From the NCBI RefSeq assembly GCF_034006335.1, contig NZ_JAWDIQ010000003.1: a stretch of DNA of 64,000 nt, one strand, 5' to 3'. The notes beneath the pieces were generated by a model. The model made no database searches, had not been told where the DNA came from, and saw nothing but the letters and a program-made list of their open reading frames with translations. Position 1 is the first letter of the stretch. The number at the start of each line of letters is the position of its first letter. Of the stretch, positions 40,374 through 50,891 are shown in pieces. The translations under genes and the position numbers were made by a program. The DNA comes from Paracerasibacillus soli (GTDB lineage: Bacteria; Bacillota; Bacilli; Bacillales; Amphibacillaceae).

Positions 40374-41749
40374 GTGAAACAAAAAATGACATTCGGTCTA
40401 TCAATTATTCCGTTAATTGCTTTAATTATGACGGCGGTGCTTGCTGTCTTTGTATGGAAAATAGAAATGCACTTTCCATTAATAATTGGAATGATGGCTG
40501 CTAGTATTGTTGCTCTAATTGCTGGTTTTAAGTGGGAAGAAATACAAGAGATGATGATAAAGGGTGTAACCATTGCATTACCCGCAGTCTTTATTTTGTT
40601 TATTATTGGAACAATTGTAGGGTCATGGATTGCAAGTGGTGTTATTCCGACAATTATATATTACGGATTAGCAATTATTAAACCGGAAATTTTCGTTCCA
40701 ATTGTTGCACTAGTGACCGGCATTGTGTCGATTACCTTAGGGAGTTCATTCACATCGATTGCTACTGTCGGATTAGCATTTATGGCAATCGGCCAGGGGT
40801 TAGGATTTCCACCAGGCTTAGTTGGTGGTGCTATTATATCTGGTGCATTCTTTGGAGATAAATTATCACCAATCTCTGATACAACTAATATTGCCGCCGC
40901 AGTAGCAGAAACAGATTTATTTAGCCATATTATGCATATGTTATGGGATACGATTCCAGCATTTCTTATGTCACTTATTTTGTACTGGCTTTTTTCTAAT
41001 ACAGGCGAAACGATAGAACATGCTGATGTTTACGCTATTAAAGAAATTTCGGTTGGTTTAAAAAGCACATTTATTATCCATCCCATTTTATTATTTGTAC
41101 CAATTATAACGATAGTGTTAATGGTATTACGTATCCCTGCAATACCTGCTTTAATGGGAGTTAGTCTACTTGGTGCATTTCTAGCTGTTACGGTTCAAGG
41201 ATATTCTATTGGAGAAACAATTGCATTTATGATGAATGGATATGTTGGGGAAACTGGCATTGCACGGGTGGATGCTTTGCTGAGTCGAGGTGGTCTCATG
41301 TCTATGTTAAGCACAATTTCCTTTTTGATTTTAGCGACGGCATTAGGTGGGATACTGGAAAGAACTGGTTCATTTGAAGTTTTAACACATAAAATAATGG
41401 AAAAAGTGAAGACAACAGGTGCTTTAATTGGTTCTACCATTTTATCCACGTTTCTTGTGGGATTTGCTAGTGGTGAACAGTTTTTAACGATTATTTTACC
41501 TGCCAGAACATTCGTGAATAAATACAAGGATATGGGCATTGACACAAAAATCTATCGCGTTGCGTAGAGGCAGCTGGAACAGTTGGTATTAATCTTGTTC
41601 CATGGGGAGTGACAGCTGTATTTGCAGCTAGTGTTTTGGGAATTAGTCCGATGGAATTTATTCCGTTTGCATTCTTTGTAATGCTTGTTCCATTCATTAA
41701 TATTGTTTTTGGTTTTACAGGATGGACCATTCATAAAAAGCAATACTAG
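40374..41749 (+). CDS. NhaC-family Na+/H+ antiporter-type carrier, probable tyrosine transporter, one frameshift
   Basis: A 458-residue carrier (after correction) with about 12 membrane segments. Family features: SLGSSFTSIATVGLAFMAIGQGLG, GAFFGDKLSPISDTTNIAAAVAETD and EAAGTVGINLVPWGVTAVF. One A is missing from the A5 at 41546-41550; restored it reads DTKNLSRCVEAAGTVG. AAGGGGAAATGAAAA lies before the GTG/ATG start region. Transcription must pass three Tyr T-boxes, which points to tyrosine uptake rather than sodium export; this link is known for some T-box-controlled NhaC carriers and is inferred here. Confidence 0.87.
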
Positions 41750-41911
41750 TATTGTTAAGAAAAAGGATATTGTAGAATGGGAAAAGCAGTATGAAAGACC
41801 CACTTAGCATCGTATGATGGAAAGAGATAAAATTTACTGCTGTCTTACTTATGGTATGGTGATTGATTGGGTTATACTGTCATATATACCATATGGAAAG
41901 AAGTGGGGAAA

Positions 41912-42826
41912 ATGTTGCAACGACGCCGATTTTATAATATGGATCATATTGAAATGAAAAACCGCCCAAAAGATTTAATGCTGTGGTTCAAAGAAAGAAT
42001 GAAAAAGGACAAAGATTTATCTTTTCAGGTTCCTATAGTTAAGAATCCAATACGGAATGGCTACGGACAAATCGTGATGTACCGACTATTACATGGATTG
42101 GACACTGTACATTTCTCATTCAAATGAATGGTTTAAATATCCTGACTGACCCTGTATGGACGAAATGGTTATCAACATATAAGCGTTTATCACCACCTGG
42201 TATCGCAATTGAAGCATTACCTGAAATAGATATTGTATTGATTTCGCATGGTCATTATGATCATTTAAGCTATTCAACAATAAGAAAATTACCAGGTAAT
42301 CCGTTATTTTTAGTTCCAGCAGGTCTAGGACGTTGGTTTTTAAAAAAGGTATTAATCATGTAGCAGAATTTGAATGGTGGGGTAAGTCTACAGTAAATGG
42401 TGTACATTTTACATTTGTACCCGCACAACATTGGACAAAGCGTACACTATTTGACACGAATACATCTCATTGGGGTGGATGGGTATTGGAACAAGATAAA
42501 ACGATATACTTCGCGGGTGATAGTGGTTATTTTAGAGGCTTTTCAGAAATTGGCCAACGTTTTACCATTGACTATGCCCTTATGCCAATCGGTGCTTATG
42601 AACCGGAATGGTTTATGCATTATCAGCACGTCACACAGAGGAGTCTATTCAGGCCTTTATGGATACAAATGCGAAAAATATGATTCCGATGCATTATGGT
42701 GCATATATGCTAGCTGATGATACACCAAAAGAAGCTTTAGATCGAATGCAGGCGGAGTGGGGACGATTAGAGCTTTGTGAAGACAATTTAAAGGTATTAA
42801 AACTCGGTGAAATATTTTCGTTATAA
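41912..42826 (+). CDS. MBL-fold hydrolase of the NAPE-PLD type, three frameshifts
   Basis: Metallo-beta-lactamase-fold protein with LISHGHYDHLSYSTI (HxHxDH Zn site), FAGDSGYFRGFSEIG (Zn Asp) and IPMHYGAYMLADDTP (Zn His), in the order of N-acyl-phosphatidylethanolamine phospholipase D relatives. Breaks: near 42055 (joins to LRTNRDVPTITWIGHCTFLIQ), a missing A in the A6 at 42342-42347, and a missing C near 42636 (HVTPEESIQAFMDTN). Corrected length is about 305 residues. In bacilli the substrate is unknown. Confidence 0.85.
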
Positions 42827-42900
42827 AGAGATGTAGAAGTCTAGTCTTTGTTTTGATTTTTCATTTTGTGGTAAACTATGGGGTAGAAAGGTGTGATCAC

Positions 42901-43725
42901 ATGGATTATATTACATTAAATAATGGATTAAAAATGCCGCAATTAGGTTTTGGTGTTTGGCAAGTTCCCGATGCTGAAGTAACTTCTGCAGTCAAAAAGG
43001 CTATTGAAGTTGGTTATCGTTCAATCGATACAGCTAAAGTTTATGAAAATGAAGCGGGTGTTGGCAAGGCGATTGCGGAAAGCCACGTACCACGGGAAGA
43101 TTTATTTATTACAACAAAAGTTTGGAACAGTGACCAAGGTTATGAGAAAACATTGCAAGCATTTGATGCAAGCTTAGAACGTCTTGGACTTGATTATGTT
43201 GATTTATATTTAATTCATTGGCCAACTCCTGAATTCGATCAGTATGTTGATACATATAAAGCATTAGAGAAGATTTATCAAGATGGTCGAGCAAAAGCGA
43301 TTGGGGTTTGTAATTTTAATGTGGAACATCTTGAGAGATTAATAAACGAATGTAATGTTGTGCCTGCTGTCAACCAAGTTGAATGTCATCCTTATTTACA
43401 GCAAAAGGAATTAAAGGAATTTTGTAATAAACATAACATTTATTTAGAAGCGTGGAGCCCGCTTATGCAAGGTGGCGAAGTGCTACAAAATGAAATTGTC
43501 CAAAACTTTGCTGAAAAATATAAGAAGACTCCAGCACAAGTGATTATTCGTTGGCATCTTCAATCTCGTCATATTGTTATTCCAAAGTCAGTAACACCAT
43601 CACGCATTGAGGAAAACTTCCATGTCTTTGATTTTGAATTGAGTAACGATGATATGAAGATATTCGAGACATTAAATCGTAATGAACGCAAAGGACCAGA
43701 ACCAAGTGAAATGAATGTAAGATAA
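42901..43725 (+). CDS. Aldo/keto reductase (YvgN/YtbE type)
   Basis: A 274-residue NADPH-dependent TIM-barrel reductase. The catalytic tetrad is visible: Asp and Tyr in SIDTAKVYENE, Lys in ITTKVWN, His in YLIHWPTP. NADPH-binding IPKSVTPSRIEENF lies near the C-terminus. ATG preceded by GAAAGGTG; a longer upstream frame lacks a ribosome site. Intact. Reduces aldehydes such as methylglyoxal in relatives. Confidence 0.94.
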   Translation: MDYITLNNGLKMPQLGFGVWQVPDAEVTSAVKKAIEVGYRSIDTAKVYENEAGVGKAIAESHVPREDLFITTKVWNSDQGYEKTLQAFDASLERLGLDYVDLYLIHWPTPEFDQYVDTYKALEKIYQDGRAKAIGVCNFNVEHLERLINECNVVPAVNQVECHPYLQQKELKEFCNKHNIYLEAWSPLMQGGEVLQNEIVQNFAEKYKKTPAQVIIRWHLQSRHIVIPKSVTPSRIEENFHVFDFELSNDDMKIFETLNRNERKGPEPSEMNVR

Positions 43726-43729
43726 AAAA

Positions 43730-43760
43730 ACAGACGCATATACATTTGCGTCTGTTTCAC
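43730..43760. terminator. Bidirectional terminator
   Basis: ACAGACGC/GCGTCTGT stem with A6 before and TTT after, between convergent genes. Confidence 0.8.
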
Positions 43761-43783
43761 TGTATTTCCACGTTTCCCATACC

Positions 43784-44404
43784 TTATAACGTAATAATTA
43801 AGCCGATAACATTGTCTATCATGTAAAACGCAAACAAAAATACTGCTGCTACTTTGAGATTGTCTCGTGCTACAAAAAGATAAGATACTAGGAAAATGGC
43901 AACATATAAAAATGTATAGGCAACGGAGCTTAACCAACTTCCAACACTAATGTCTAATAGTGCTAATGGTATCGAAGTTGCGTAAAGAATTGCGGAAGGT
44001 ACAAGCAAAGCGCCTAATTTTTCGAGAAAGTAATTTGTTGTTAATTTCTTGCCTTCTTTTTCTCCTGCATACCATTTAAATGAAACAATAATAAGTGCAA
44101 GAACGGCGGCTAGCGTTAACGGGGTTGTGAAAAAGGCAAAAAAGTCTTGAAAGCTACTTATAAACTTTGTATCAATATAATCATTTTGTAGGTGTAACTT
44201 TAATTGGTATGAAAAACTTCTTATCACAATTAATGATAAAAAAGCAATAATTGTAATGAGTCCATAGGAATGGTAACCTTTGTAATCAGTAGATAATATG
44301 GAATGTGGCTTTTTAATGACATCCATTACAAATTGCATATAGCCATGTAGCTCTTTATTCTTTTGACTTGTAACATGTTCTTCTGTCTTGGCTTGATTTT
44401 CCAT
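43784..44404 (-). CDS. Multi-pass membrane protein (Yip1-like), unknown function
   Basis: A 206-residue protein with AAAGGAGGG before its ATG. A hydrophilic N-terminal 40 residues leads into five or six membrane segments (YGLITIIAFLSLIVI, LTLAAVLALIIVSF, LGALLVPSAILYATSIPLALL, and two more). The arrangement recalls Yip1-type domains. Not in an operon. No function can be given. Confidence 0.7.
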   Translation of the reverse strand: MENQAKTEEHVTSQKNKELHGYMQFVMDVIKKPHSILSTDYKGYHSYGLITIIAFLSLIVIRSFSYQLKLHLQNDYIDTKFISSFQDFFAFFTTPLTLAAVLALIIVSFKWYAGEKEGKKLTTNYFLEKLGALLVPSAILYATSIPLALLDISVGSWLSSVAYTFLYVAIFLVSYLFVARDNLKVAAVFLFAFYMIDNVIGLIITL

Positions 44405-44656
44405 AAATAAATCCCTCCTTTTCTATTCTCATAGATTGTATATAATATAAATTTTTATGTAAATAATCCGAAAGCATTAATCGGTGTAAATAGTTAGTCT
44501 AAAAGTACTATATAAATATAATGTATGACCGTTCCCTATTACATATATGTAAATATTTGATATGATAATGGTAATTGCCATGTGTACTTTGTAACATTAC
44601 ATTTGTATACCTTTAAGCGGCAAATGAAAATACAATTCATTTAGGAAGTGAAAAAA

Positions 44657-45718
44657 GTGGCAGAAGAAGGAATTAATCGTCGAAAAACGGAACATATTCG
44701 ACTTTGTTTAACAGACAATGTTGAAGGAGTTAATAAATCTACTGGTTTAGAAGGAATATCTTTTATACATAATGCATTACCAGAAATTAATTTTCAAAAT
44801 ATAGATATTCAAACAACATTCTTAAATAAGAAAATCAAAGCGCCTTTTTTAGTAAGTTCGATGACAGGTGGCTCAAAGTTGGCTGCAGATATTAATCAGA
44901 ACTTAGCAAAAGCTGCAGAACAAAGGGGATGGGCAATAGGTCTCGGCTCGACAAGGGCTTTACTTGAGAGTGACCTACATCAAGATTCCTTTTTAATACG
45001 AAAACATGCACCTTCTGTTCCGTTAATTGCAAATCTCGGAGCTGTACAACTTAACTATGGATATGGCCCTGAAGAAGCGCAACGAATTGTCGACATGACA
45101 GAAGCAGACTCCCTCGTTTTACATTTGAACAGTTTACAAGAAATCTTTCAAGACGAAGGTGATGTAAACTTTGAACAGTTGCTTCCGAAGATTGAAAAGC
45201 TCTGTAAGCATGTTTCAGTTCCGGTTGGTGCCAAGGAAGTTGGTTTTGGAATAGATGGGGAAGTTGCTAAACGACTTTATGATGCCGGAATTGCTTATAT
45301 TGATGTTGCCGGCGCAGGTGGGACGTCGTGGAGTCAAGTTGAAAAGCTCCGTTCTCAAGATACACTTAGAAAGGCTGCTGCTGAAGCATTTAATAATTGG
45401 GGTATCCCGACAAAAGATTGTATTGTTTCAGTGAAAAGTCAGCTTCCAAATACGCCAATTGTTGCTAGTGGCGGAATGAAGACGGGTATGGATGCTGCAA
45501 AAGCAATTACAATTGGTGCGGATGTAATTGGTTACGCGCGCCAACTGCTACAATCTGCTACTGAATCAGTAGATGCTGTCCTAAAAACAATGGAACAAAT
45601 TGAATTTGAATTAAAAGTCACGATGTTTGGAATTGGTGCTAAAACAATAGAACAATTAAAGAATACAAAACGTGTATCGATTATGGGAAAATCATTAATG
45701 GATGAACTGAATAAATAA
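44657..45718 (+). CDS. fni: Type 2 isopentenyl-diphosphate delta-isomerase
   Basis: FMN/NADPH-dependent isomerase interconverting IPP and DMAPP for isoprenoid synthesis. A 353-residue TIM barrel: RRKTEHIRLCL, SSMTGGS, GLGSTRALLE, LHLNSLQEIFQDEGDVNF (catalytic Gln and Mg-binding Glu), GAKEVGFGI, DVAGAGGTSW and ASGGMKTGMDAAK (FMN phosphate). GTG at 44657 is 8 bases after AGGAAG. Intact. Confidence 0.95.
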   Translation: MAEEGINRRKTEHIRLCLTDNVEGVNKSTGLEGISFIHNALPEINFQNIDIQTTFLNKKIKAPFLVSSMTGGSKLAADINQNLAKAAEQRGWAIGLGSTRALLESDLHQDSFLIRKHAPSVPLIANLGAVQLNYGYGPEEAQRIVDMTEADSLVLHLNSLQEIFQDEGDVNFEQLLPKIEKLCKHVSVPVGAKEVGFGIDGEVAKRLYDAGIAYIDVAGAGGTSWSQVEKLRSQDTLRKAAAEAFNNWGIPTKDCIVSVKSQLPNTPIVASGGMKTGMDAAKAITIGADVIGYARQLLQSATESVDAVLKTMEQIEFELKVTMFGIGAKTIEQLKNTKRVSIMGKSLMDELNK

Positions 45719-45734
45719 ACGTACAGATGTAGAT

Positions 45735-45774
45735 GAACACCTTATAACATTTCCATGATGTTATGAGGTGTTTT
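45735..45774 (+). terminator. Terminator after fni
   Basis: CACCTTATAACAT/ATGTTATGAGGTG stem followed by T6. Confidence 0.9.
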
Positions 45775-45855
45775 TTAAAACTTTGCTTTGTTATGGTAAT
45801 GGACAGTGTAAAAAGATAAATCCCTCACATACTAACTATTGAGGAGGTTGAAGAA

Positions 45856-46718
45856 ATGGAGAGAGAATTGCATGAGAGTAAAGATAATAAGTGGATACCG
45901 ATGACATCTGTTTTAAGTGGTATCGGTCAGGAAATAACCGAAGACGTATACTATTATACAAATCAAATCGTTAATGTCATTTTTATTGGAAAGCCCCAAG
46001 ATAAGACTTGGTATTTAGTTGATGCAGGTATGCCAGGATCAGCAGAGAAAATAATTTCAGTTGCCAATGAAAGATTTGGAAAAGGAAGCAAACCAGTGGC
46101 AATATTGCTAACCCACGGTCATTTTGATCATGTAGGAGGCCTTGTAGATCTCGTCAAGCAATGGGAAGTTCCAATTTATGCGCACGAGTTGGAGTTTCCG
46201 TATTTAACTGGTGAGCAAAGCTATCCTGAACCTGATGGATCAGTAGAGGGTGGCTTACTAGCAAAAATCTCACCAATTTACCCACACGAACCGATTAACG
46301 TTGCACCATTTTTAAAAGTGCTACCTCAAGATCATACGATTCCCGGGCTCTCTGAATGGGAGTGGATTCATACTCCAGGACATTCTCCAGGGCAAGTATC
46401 CTTTTTCAGAAAACGTGATTCTCTTCTCATAGCCGCCGATGCCTTTGTGACGGTCAAACAAGATTCATTCTATAAAGTACTGCTACAAGATCAGAAGTAC
46501 ATGGCCCACCAAGATATTTAACAACGGATTGGCAAGCTGCAAAGGCTTCTGTAATAGCATTAGAAAAGTTGAAACCCAAAACTGCAATTACAGGACATGG
46601 CCCAGCACTTGATGGTACACAATTAACCGAAGGATTATCAAAACTGGTTCAAGATTTTGAGGAAATGGCGGTGCCAGACTATGGGAAGTTTGTAGATGGA
46701 GACCATTTCACACATTAA
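45856..46718 (+). CDS. MBL-fold metallo-hydrolase (glyoxalase II-like), one frameshift
   Basis: Zn hydrolase with LLTHGHFDHVGGLVD (HxHxDH), WIHTPGHSPGQVSFF (Zn His), IAADAFV (bridging Asp) and AITGHGPAL (Zn His). A missing base near 46495 breaks it; restored it reads QEVHGPPRYLTTDWQAAK, total about 287 residues. GAGGAGG before the ATG. The true substrate is not evident. Confidence 0.87.
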
Positions 46719-46728
46719 CAAATGGTAT

Positions 46729-46790
46729 CTGAGGCTGGGACATAAGGGGTCTGACCCCCTCATTAAAGTTTGATTTTGTCCCAGTCCCTA
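46729..46790 (+). terminator. Terminator-like repeat hairpin
   Basis: Outer stem GGCTGGGACA/TGTCCCAGTCC with an inner AGGGGTCTGACCCCCT hairpin. Intergenic hairpins with a TGGGACA stem are common in Bacilli. It follows the hydrolase stop by ten bases. Confidence 0.65.
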
Positions 46791-46970
46791 CTTTTAAAAT
46801 CATTTTAAGCAAGATAGTAAAAGGTTATATAAAATTATGTTAAAATATGGAGGAAATAAACGATAGGTGAAGTTCGAAAGCCCCCACTGAATGAGGTTTC
46901 ACTTTATAATTGATTAAAATATTAGGTAGAAAAATAACGCCTAATCATAGTATATGAGAGGGGATACAAA

Positions 46971-47702
46971 GTGAAAATTGAAGTATGGTCAGATTTTGTC
47001 TGTCCCTTTTGTTATATAGGAAAACGTAGATTAGAAGAGGCATTACATGCATTCCCATATCGTGATCATGTGGTAGTTCAGTATAAGAGCTATGAATTGA
47101 ATCCACAAGCAAAACATGATCCGACTAGAAGCTACTTTGAGCTATTAGCGGATAAATTCCAATCTAGTGTAGAAGATGCAGCAAGGACATCTGCACAAAT
47201 AGCGGACCAGGCCCGAGAACTAGGATTGGATTATCAATTTGAAAAAATGCAGCCGACAAATACGTTTCACGCGCACCGTTTAGTAAAATACGCAGAAAAG
47301 GTTGGCAAAGGAAATGAATTGGTAGAAAGATTGTTTCACGCATATTTTACGGATGCCAAATTAATTAGTAATCAAGATACATTATTACAATTAGCTTCTG
47401 ATATTGGGCTACAACGGGATAAAGTAGAAGAAATATTACACGCTAATAAATTCGGGAAGCGCGTACGTGAAGAAGAAGAACAAGCATATGAAATTGGTAT
47501 TCAAGGGGTGCCATTTTATATTTTTAATGAAAAGTATGCTGTATCTGGAGCACAGCCACCTGAAGTGTTTGAACAAGTGTTAAATCAAGTATGGGAATTG
47601 GAAAAGGAAGAACAAAATACAATCCAACTAACATCTTTAAATAATGATGAAACTTCTTTTTGTACAGATGAAGGTTGTGAAGTACAGAAGAAAGATTGGT
47701 AA
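46971..47702 (+). CDS. DsbA-family (FrnE-like) oxidoreductase
   Basis: A 243-residue thioredoxin-fold protein with helical insertion. CPFC active site in WSDFVCPFCYIGKRR; cis-Pro loop QGVPFYIFNEKYAVSGAQPP; FrnE-type KMQPTNTFHAHRLVKYA. GTG start with GAGGGG upstream. The tail has two extra Cys (SFCTDEGCEVQ). Cytosolic (no signal peptide). Intact. Confidence 0.92.
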   Translation: MKIEVWSDFVCPFCYIGKRRLEEALHAFPYRDHVVVQYKSYELNPQAKHDPTRSYFELLADKFQSSVEDAARTSAQIADQARELGLDYQFEKMQPTNTFHAHRLVKYAEKVGKGNELVERLFHAYFTDAKLISNQDTLLQLASDIGLQRDKVEEILHANKFGKRVREEEEQAYEIGIQGVPFYIFNEKYAVSGAQPPEVFEQVLNQVWELEKEEQNTIQLTSLNNDETSFCTDEGCEVQKKDW

Positions 47703-47704
47703 GT

Positions 47705-47738
47705 CCCTCACTAAGTGAAGTATTAGTGAGGTTTTTTT
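47705..47738 (+). terminator. Terminator
   Basis: CCTCACTAA/TTAGTGAGG stem with T7. Confidence 0.95.
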
Positions 47739-47739
47739 G

Positions 47740-48130
47740 TGTACATCTTGATAACGTAGATGAGCAGGGTGTTAAAAGTCTTACATTCATATTGCTAGGG
47801 AATGAAGGAAAATATGTTAGGAAATAGCTATAAAAGTACGATTCATTCAGCTCAAAAAGATGTGGGTCACAAAGGCATTGTAACAAGACGTTGCGATTAT
47901 TGTCCCTTGTTCTTCCAAATCCAGTAGGGATGTGTGTATTCCCCCATTAATTGAAGTTATATTTTTATGTTTGAAAATTTTTAAAAAAATGTAAGTTACT
48001 TATAATCTTAATTGCTAGCGCTTACGACAGTTTACCATGTTTCAACATATTTATCGTGGTAATGTTGAAATTTCTTGTACATTTATAATTGACGTCTATA
48101 CCAAGTATGCTATACTCTACTTAGGAAGTT
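47740..48130. other. Noncoding gap before the siderophore operon
   Basis: About 390 AT-rich bases with no gene, repeat or RNA that I can support. Confidence 0.5.
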
Positions 48131-48135
48131 CTAAT

Positions 48136-48150
48136 TGATAATGAATATCA
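48136..48150. promoter_or_regulatory. Fur box
   Basis: TGATAATGAATATCA differs from TGATAATNATTATCA at a single position, 100 bases before the first permease gene. Iron-loaded Fur should repress the operon. Confidence 0.88.
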
Positions 48151-48174
48151 TTCTTATTTAGATTTACTTGTACT

Positions 48175-48189
48175 TGAGAATCATTATTG
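48175..48189. promoter_or_regulatory. Second Fur-like box
   Basis: TGAGAATCATTATTG matches 11 of 14 fixed Fur-box positions and lies 25 bases after the first box. Confidence 0.6.
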
Positions 48190-48249
48190 ACAAAAGGGGA
48201 GAAATGCCTGTGTAAGGGGTTTCTAATATAAGGAGAAGGACTTACAAGA

Positions 48250-49203
48250 ATGAAAGTAAGATATTTAGTAATCGCACTAATTATTTTATCTATTACATCT
48301 TTATTTATTGGGGTAGTAGATGTATCAATTGTAGATATATTTAACTTAACAGAAGACCAAAGGGAAATTGTTTGGGTAAGTCGGTTTCCAAGACTCGTAA
48401 GTATTTTAATTGCGGGTATGAGTATGAGTATTTGCGGATTGATTATGCAACAACTTAGTAGAAATAGATTTGTGTCGCCAACAACTGCGGGTACATTAGA
48501 TGCAGCGAGACTAGGGATTCTCATTAGTTTAATGGTATTTACTACGGCAAGTCCAATCCAAAAAATGCTAGTTTCCTTTGCTTTTGCACTTCTTGGTACA
48601 TTTGCCTTTATGAAGATTTTGGAAAAGGTTAAATTTAAAGATGCTGTATTTATTCCATTGATTGGGCTTATGTTTGGAAATATTATCACATCAATATCAA
48701 CATTTATTGCATATAAAAATGATCTGATTCAAAATATGACATCTTGGATGCAAGGCGATTTCTCCATGATTATGAGTGGAAACTACGAGTTAATTTATAT
48801 TAGTATCCCTATTTTAATTATTGCATTCCTTTATGCAAATAAATTTACAATAGCTGGTATGGGAGAGGACTTTGCGAAGAATCTTGGATTAAATTATCGA
48901 CAAGTTGTTAATATCGGTTTAGTTATCGTTGCACTTGTAACAGCTTCTGTCGTGTTAACTGTTGGGGTCATTCCCTTTTTGGGATTAATCATACCTAATA
49001 TTGTGACGATATACCAAGGGGATCATTTGAAAAATAGCCTCATACATACAGCATTAATAGGGGCACTTTTCGTGTTGTTATGTGATATTATCGGCAGGGT
49101 GATTATTTATCCATATGAAATACCTATCAGTCTAACCGTTGGCGTAATCGGTAGTGGAATATTTATTTATCTACTCTTAAGGAGAAAGCGCTATGGGTTA
49201 TAA
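48250..49203 (+). CDS. yclN: Iron-siderophore ABC permease (YclN-like)
   Basis: A 317-residue FecCD-family permease with about nine membrane segments. Seen: WVSRFPRLVSILIAGMSMSICGLIMQ, GTLDAARLGIL, and the ATPase-contact region GEDFAKNLGLNYRQV; then VGVIPFLGLIIPNIV. GGAGAAGG before the ATG. First gene of a Fur-box operon ordered permease-permease-ATPase-binding protein, as in the petrobactin importer YclNOPQ. Overlaps the next gene by 11 bases. Confidence 0.9.
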   Translation: MKVRYLVIALIILSITSLFIGVVDVSIVDIFNLTEDQREIVWVSRFPRLVSILIAGMSMSICGLIMQQLSRNRFVSPTTAGTLDAARLGILISLMVFTTASPIQKMLVSFAFALLGTFAFMKILEKVKFKDAVFIPLIGLMFGNIITSISTFIAYKNDLIQNMTSWMQGDFSMIMSGNYELIYISIPILIIAFLYANKFTIAGMGEDFAKNLGLNYRQVVNIGLVIVALVTASVVLTVGVIPFLGLIIPNIVTIYQGDHLKNSLIHTALIGALFVLLCDIIGRVIIYPYEIPISLTVGVIGSGIFIYLLLRRKRYGL

Positions 49204-50143
49204 AAAGAAAACAGTCATCCTGGCCATTATTGCGGTACTATTAGCTATTTTATTTATCTTTTACGATTTACACGGTAATATCGCGTATATTTTACCAAGA
49301 AGGGTTATAAAAGTTACCGCCATCATTTTAACAGGCGGTGCCATTGCATTTGCAACGACAATATTTATGACGATTACAAATAATCGTATTTTAACACCAA
49401 GTGTGATGGGACTTGACTCTCTATATATGTTAATTCAAACAGTAATTGTCTTTTTATTTGGATCGAGATCACTAGTGATGATGAACAGTAATTTAAACTA
49501 CTTAATTTCTATTTGTGGCATGGTATTATTCGCATTAATTCTTTACCAATTATTATTTAAAGGCGAGCAAAATAATATTTATTTTCTACTTCTAATTGGT
49601 ATGATCTTAGGTACGTTTTTTGGTAGTTTCACATCATTTATGCAAGTTTTAATTGATCCAAATGAATTTATGATAGCGCAAGATAAAATGTTTGCAAGTA
49701 TTAATAATGTGAATTCAGATTTAGTATATTTATCACTCGTATTAATTGTGCTTGTGTTTCTATACTTTTTACGTTTTTATAAATATTTGGATGTCCTTTC
49801 ATTAGGGAAAGATCACGCAATCAATTTAGGTGTGCCGTATGACAAAGCAGTGAAGCATCTGCTCATTATTGTTTCGATACTTATCTCGGTTGCAACAGCA
49901 TTAGTTGGTCCGATTACCTTTCTCGGACTACTTGTAGTAAATGTAACATATGAATTTTTAAAGACATATCGCCATTTTTACCTCATTATTGGTTCAGTTT
50001 TGATAAGTATTATCGCCTTACTTGGGGGACAATTTTTAGTAGAAAAACTCTTTTCATTTGAAACAACGGTAAGTGTCATTATTAACTTTATTGGTGGAAT
50101 TTATTTCATATATCTTTTGTTAAAGGAGAATAAATCATGGTAG
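49193..50143 (+). CDS. yclO: Iron-siderophore ABC permease (YclO-like)
   Basis: A 316-residue FecCD-family partner permease. Seen: PRRVIKVTAIILTGGAIAFATTIFMTITNNRILTPSVMG, LSLGKDHAINLGVPYDKAVK (ATPase contact) and VGPITFLGLLVVN. It overlaps yclN at its start and the ATPase gene at its end (7 bases), so the three are translationally coupled. Confidence 0.9.
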   Translation: MGYKKKTVILAIIAVLLAILFIFYDLHGNIAYILPRRVIKVTAIILTGGAIAFATTIFMTITNNRILTPSVMGLDSLYMLIQTVIVFLFGSRSLVMMNSNLNYLISICGMVLFALILYQLLFKGEQNNIYFLLLIGMILGTFFGSFTSFMQVLIDPNEFMIAQDKMFASINNVNSDLVYLSLVLIVLVFLYFLRFYKYLDVLSLGKDHAINLGVPYDKAVKHLLIIVSILISVATALVGPITFLGLLVVNVTYEFLKTYRHFYLIIGSVLISIIALLGGQFLVEKLFSFETTVSVIINFIGGIYFIYLLLKENKSW

Positions 50144-50891
50144 ATATTAAAAACTTATTTAAATCGTATAACAATAAAACAGTGATTGATAACGTATCAT
50201 TACAAATTGAAAAAGGTACAATCACGTCATTTATTGGTCCAAACGGTGCGGGAAAAGTACATTAATCTCTATGGTAAGTCGCTTAATAGCAAAAGACAAT
50301 GGAGAAATTACAATCGATGGTCAAGATATTTTAAAAGCAAAGAATAATGAATTAGCTAAAAAAATATCGATCTTGAAACAGTCTAATGCAATCAATCTAA
50401 AATTAACGATTCGTGAGCTCGTGTCCTTTGGAAGATTTCCTTATTCTCAAGGGCGATTAAATAAAGAAGATTGGAAAAAGGTTGACGAAGCAATTGATTA
50501 CATGGAGTTACGTGATATTCAAGATAAACATCTTGATGAATTAAGTGGCGGGCAACGACAACGCGCACATATTGCGATGGTCATTGCGCAGGATACAGAA
50601 TATATATTGTTAGATGAACCATTAAATAACTTAGATATGCGTCATTCCGTACAGATTATGAAAATCCTTCGCAAACTCGTTGATGAATTAGGAAAAACAA
50701 TCATGATTGTCATTCACGATATTAATTTTGCCTCTTGTTATTCAGACAATATTGTTGCATTAAAGGATGGAAAGATTATCAAACAAGGTCGTGCTTGTGA
50801 TGTGATTGATAAGTGCGTCTTAAAAGAAATCTATGACATGGATATAGATATAAAAAACGTAGATGATAAACGGATATGTGTCTATTTTTGA
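50137..50891 (+). CDS. yclP: Iron-siderophore ABC ATPase (YclP-like), one frameshift
   Basis: A 252-residue ABC ATPase (corrected). Walker A is GPNGAGKST after adding one A to the A4 at 50253-50256; signature LSGGQRQRAHIAM; Walker B YILLDEPLNNLD; switch His in IVIHDINFA. AAAGGAG precedes the ATG. Energises uptake of the ferric catecholate. Confidence 0.92.

Noticed and set aside
46740..46765. GGGGTCTGACCCCC near 46750 taken as an IS end like that at 8227
   Set aside because: The resemblance is limited to a short palindrome, there is no partner end or transposase, and it fits inside a terminator hairpin.
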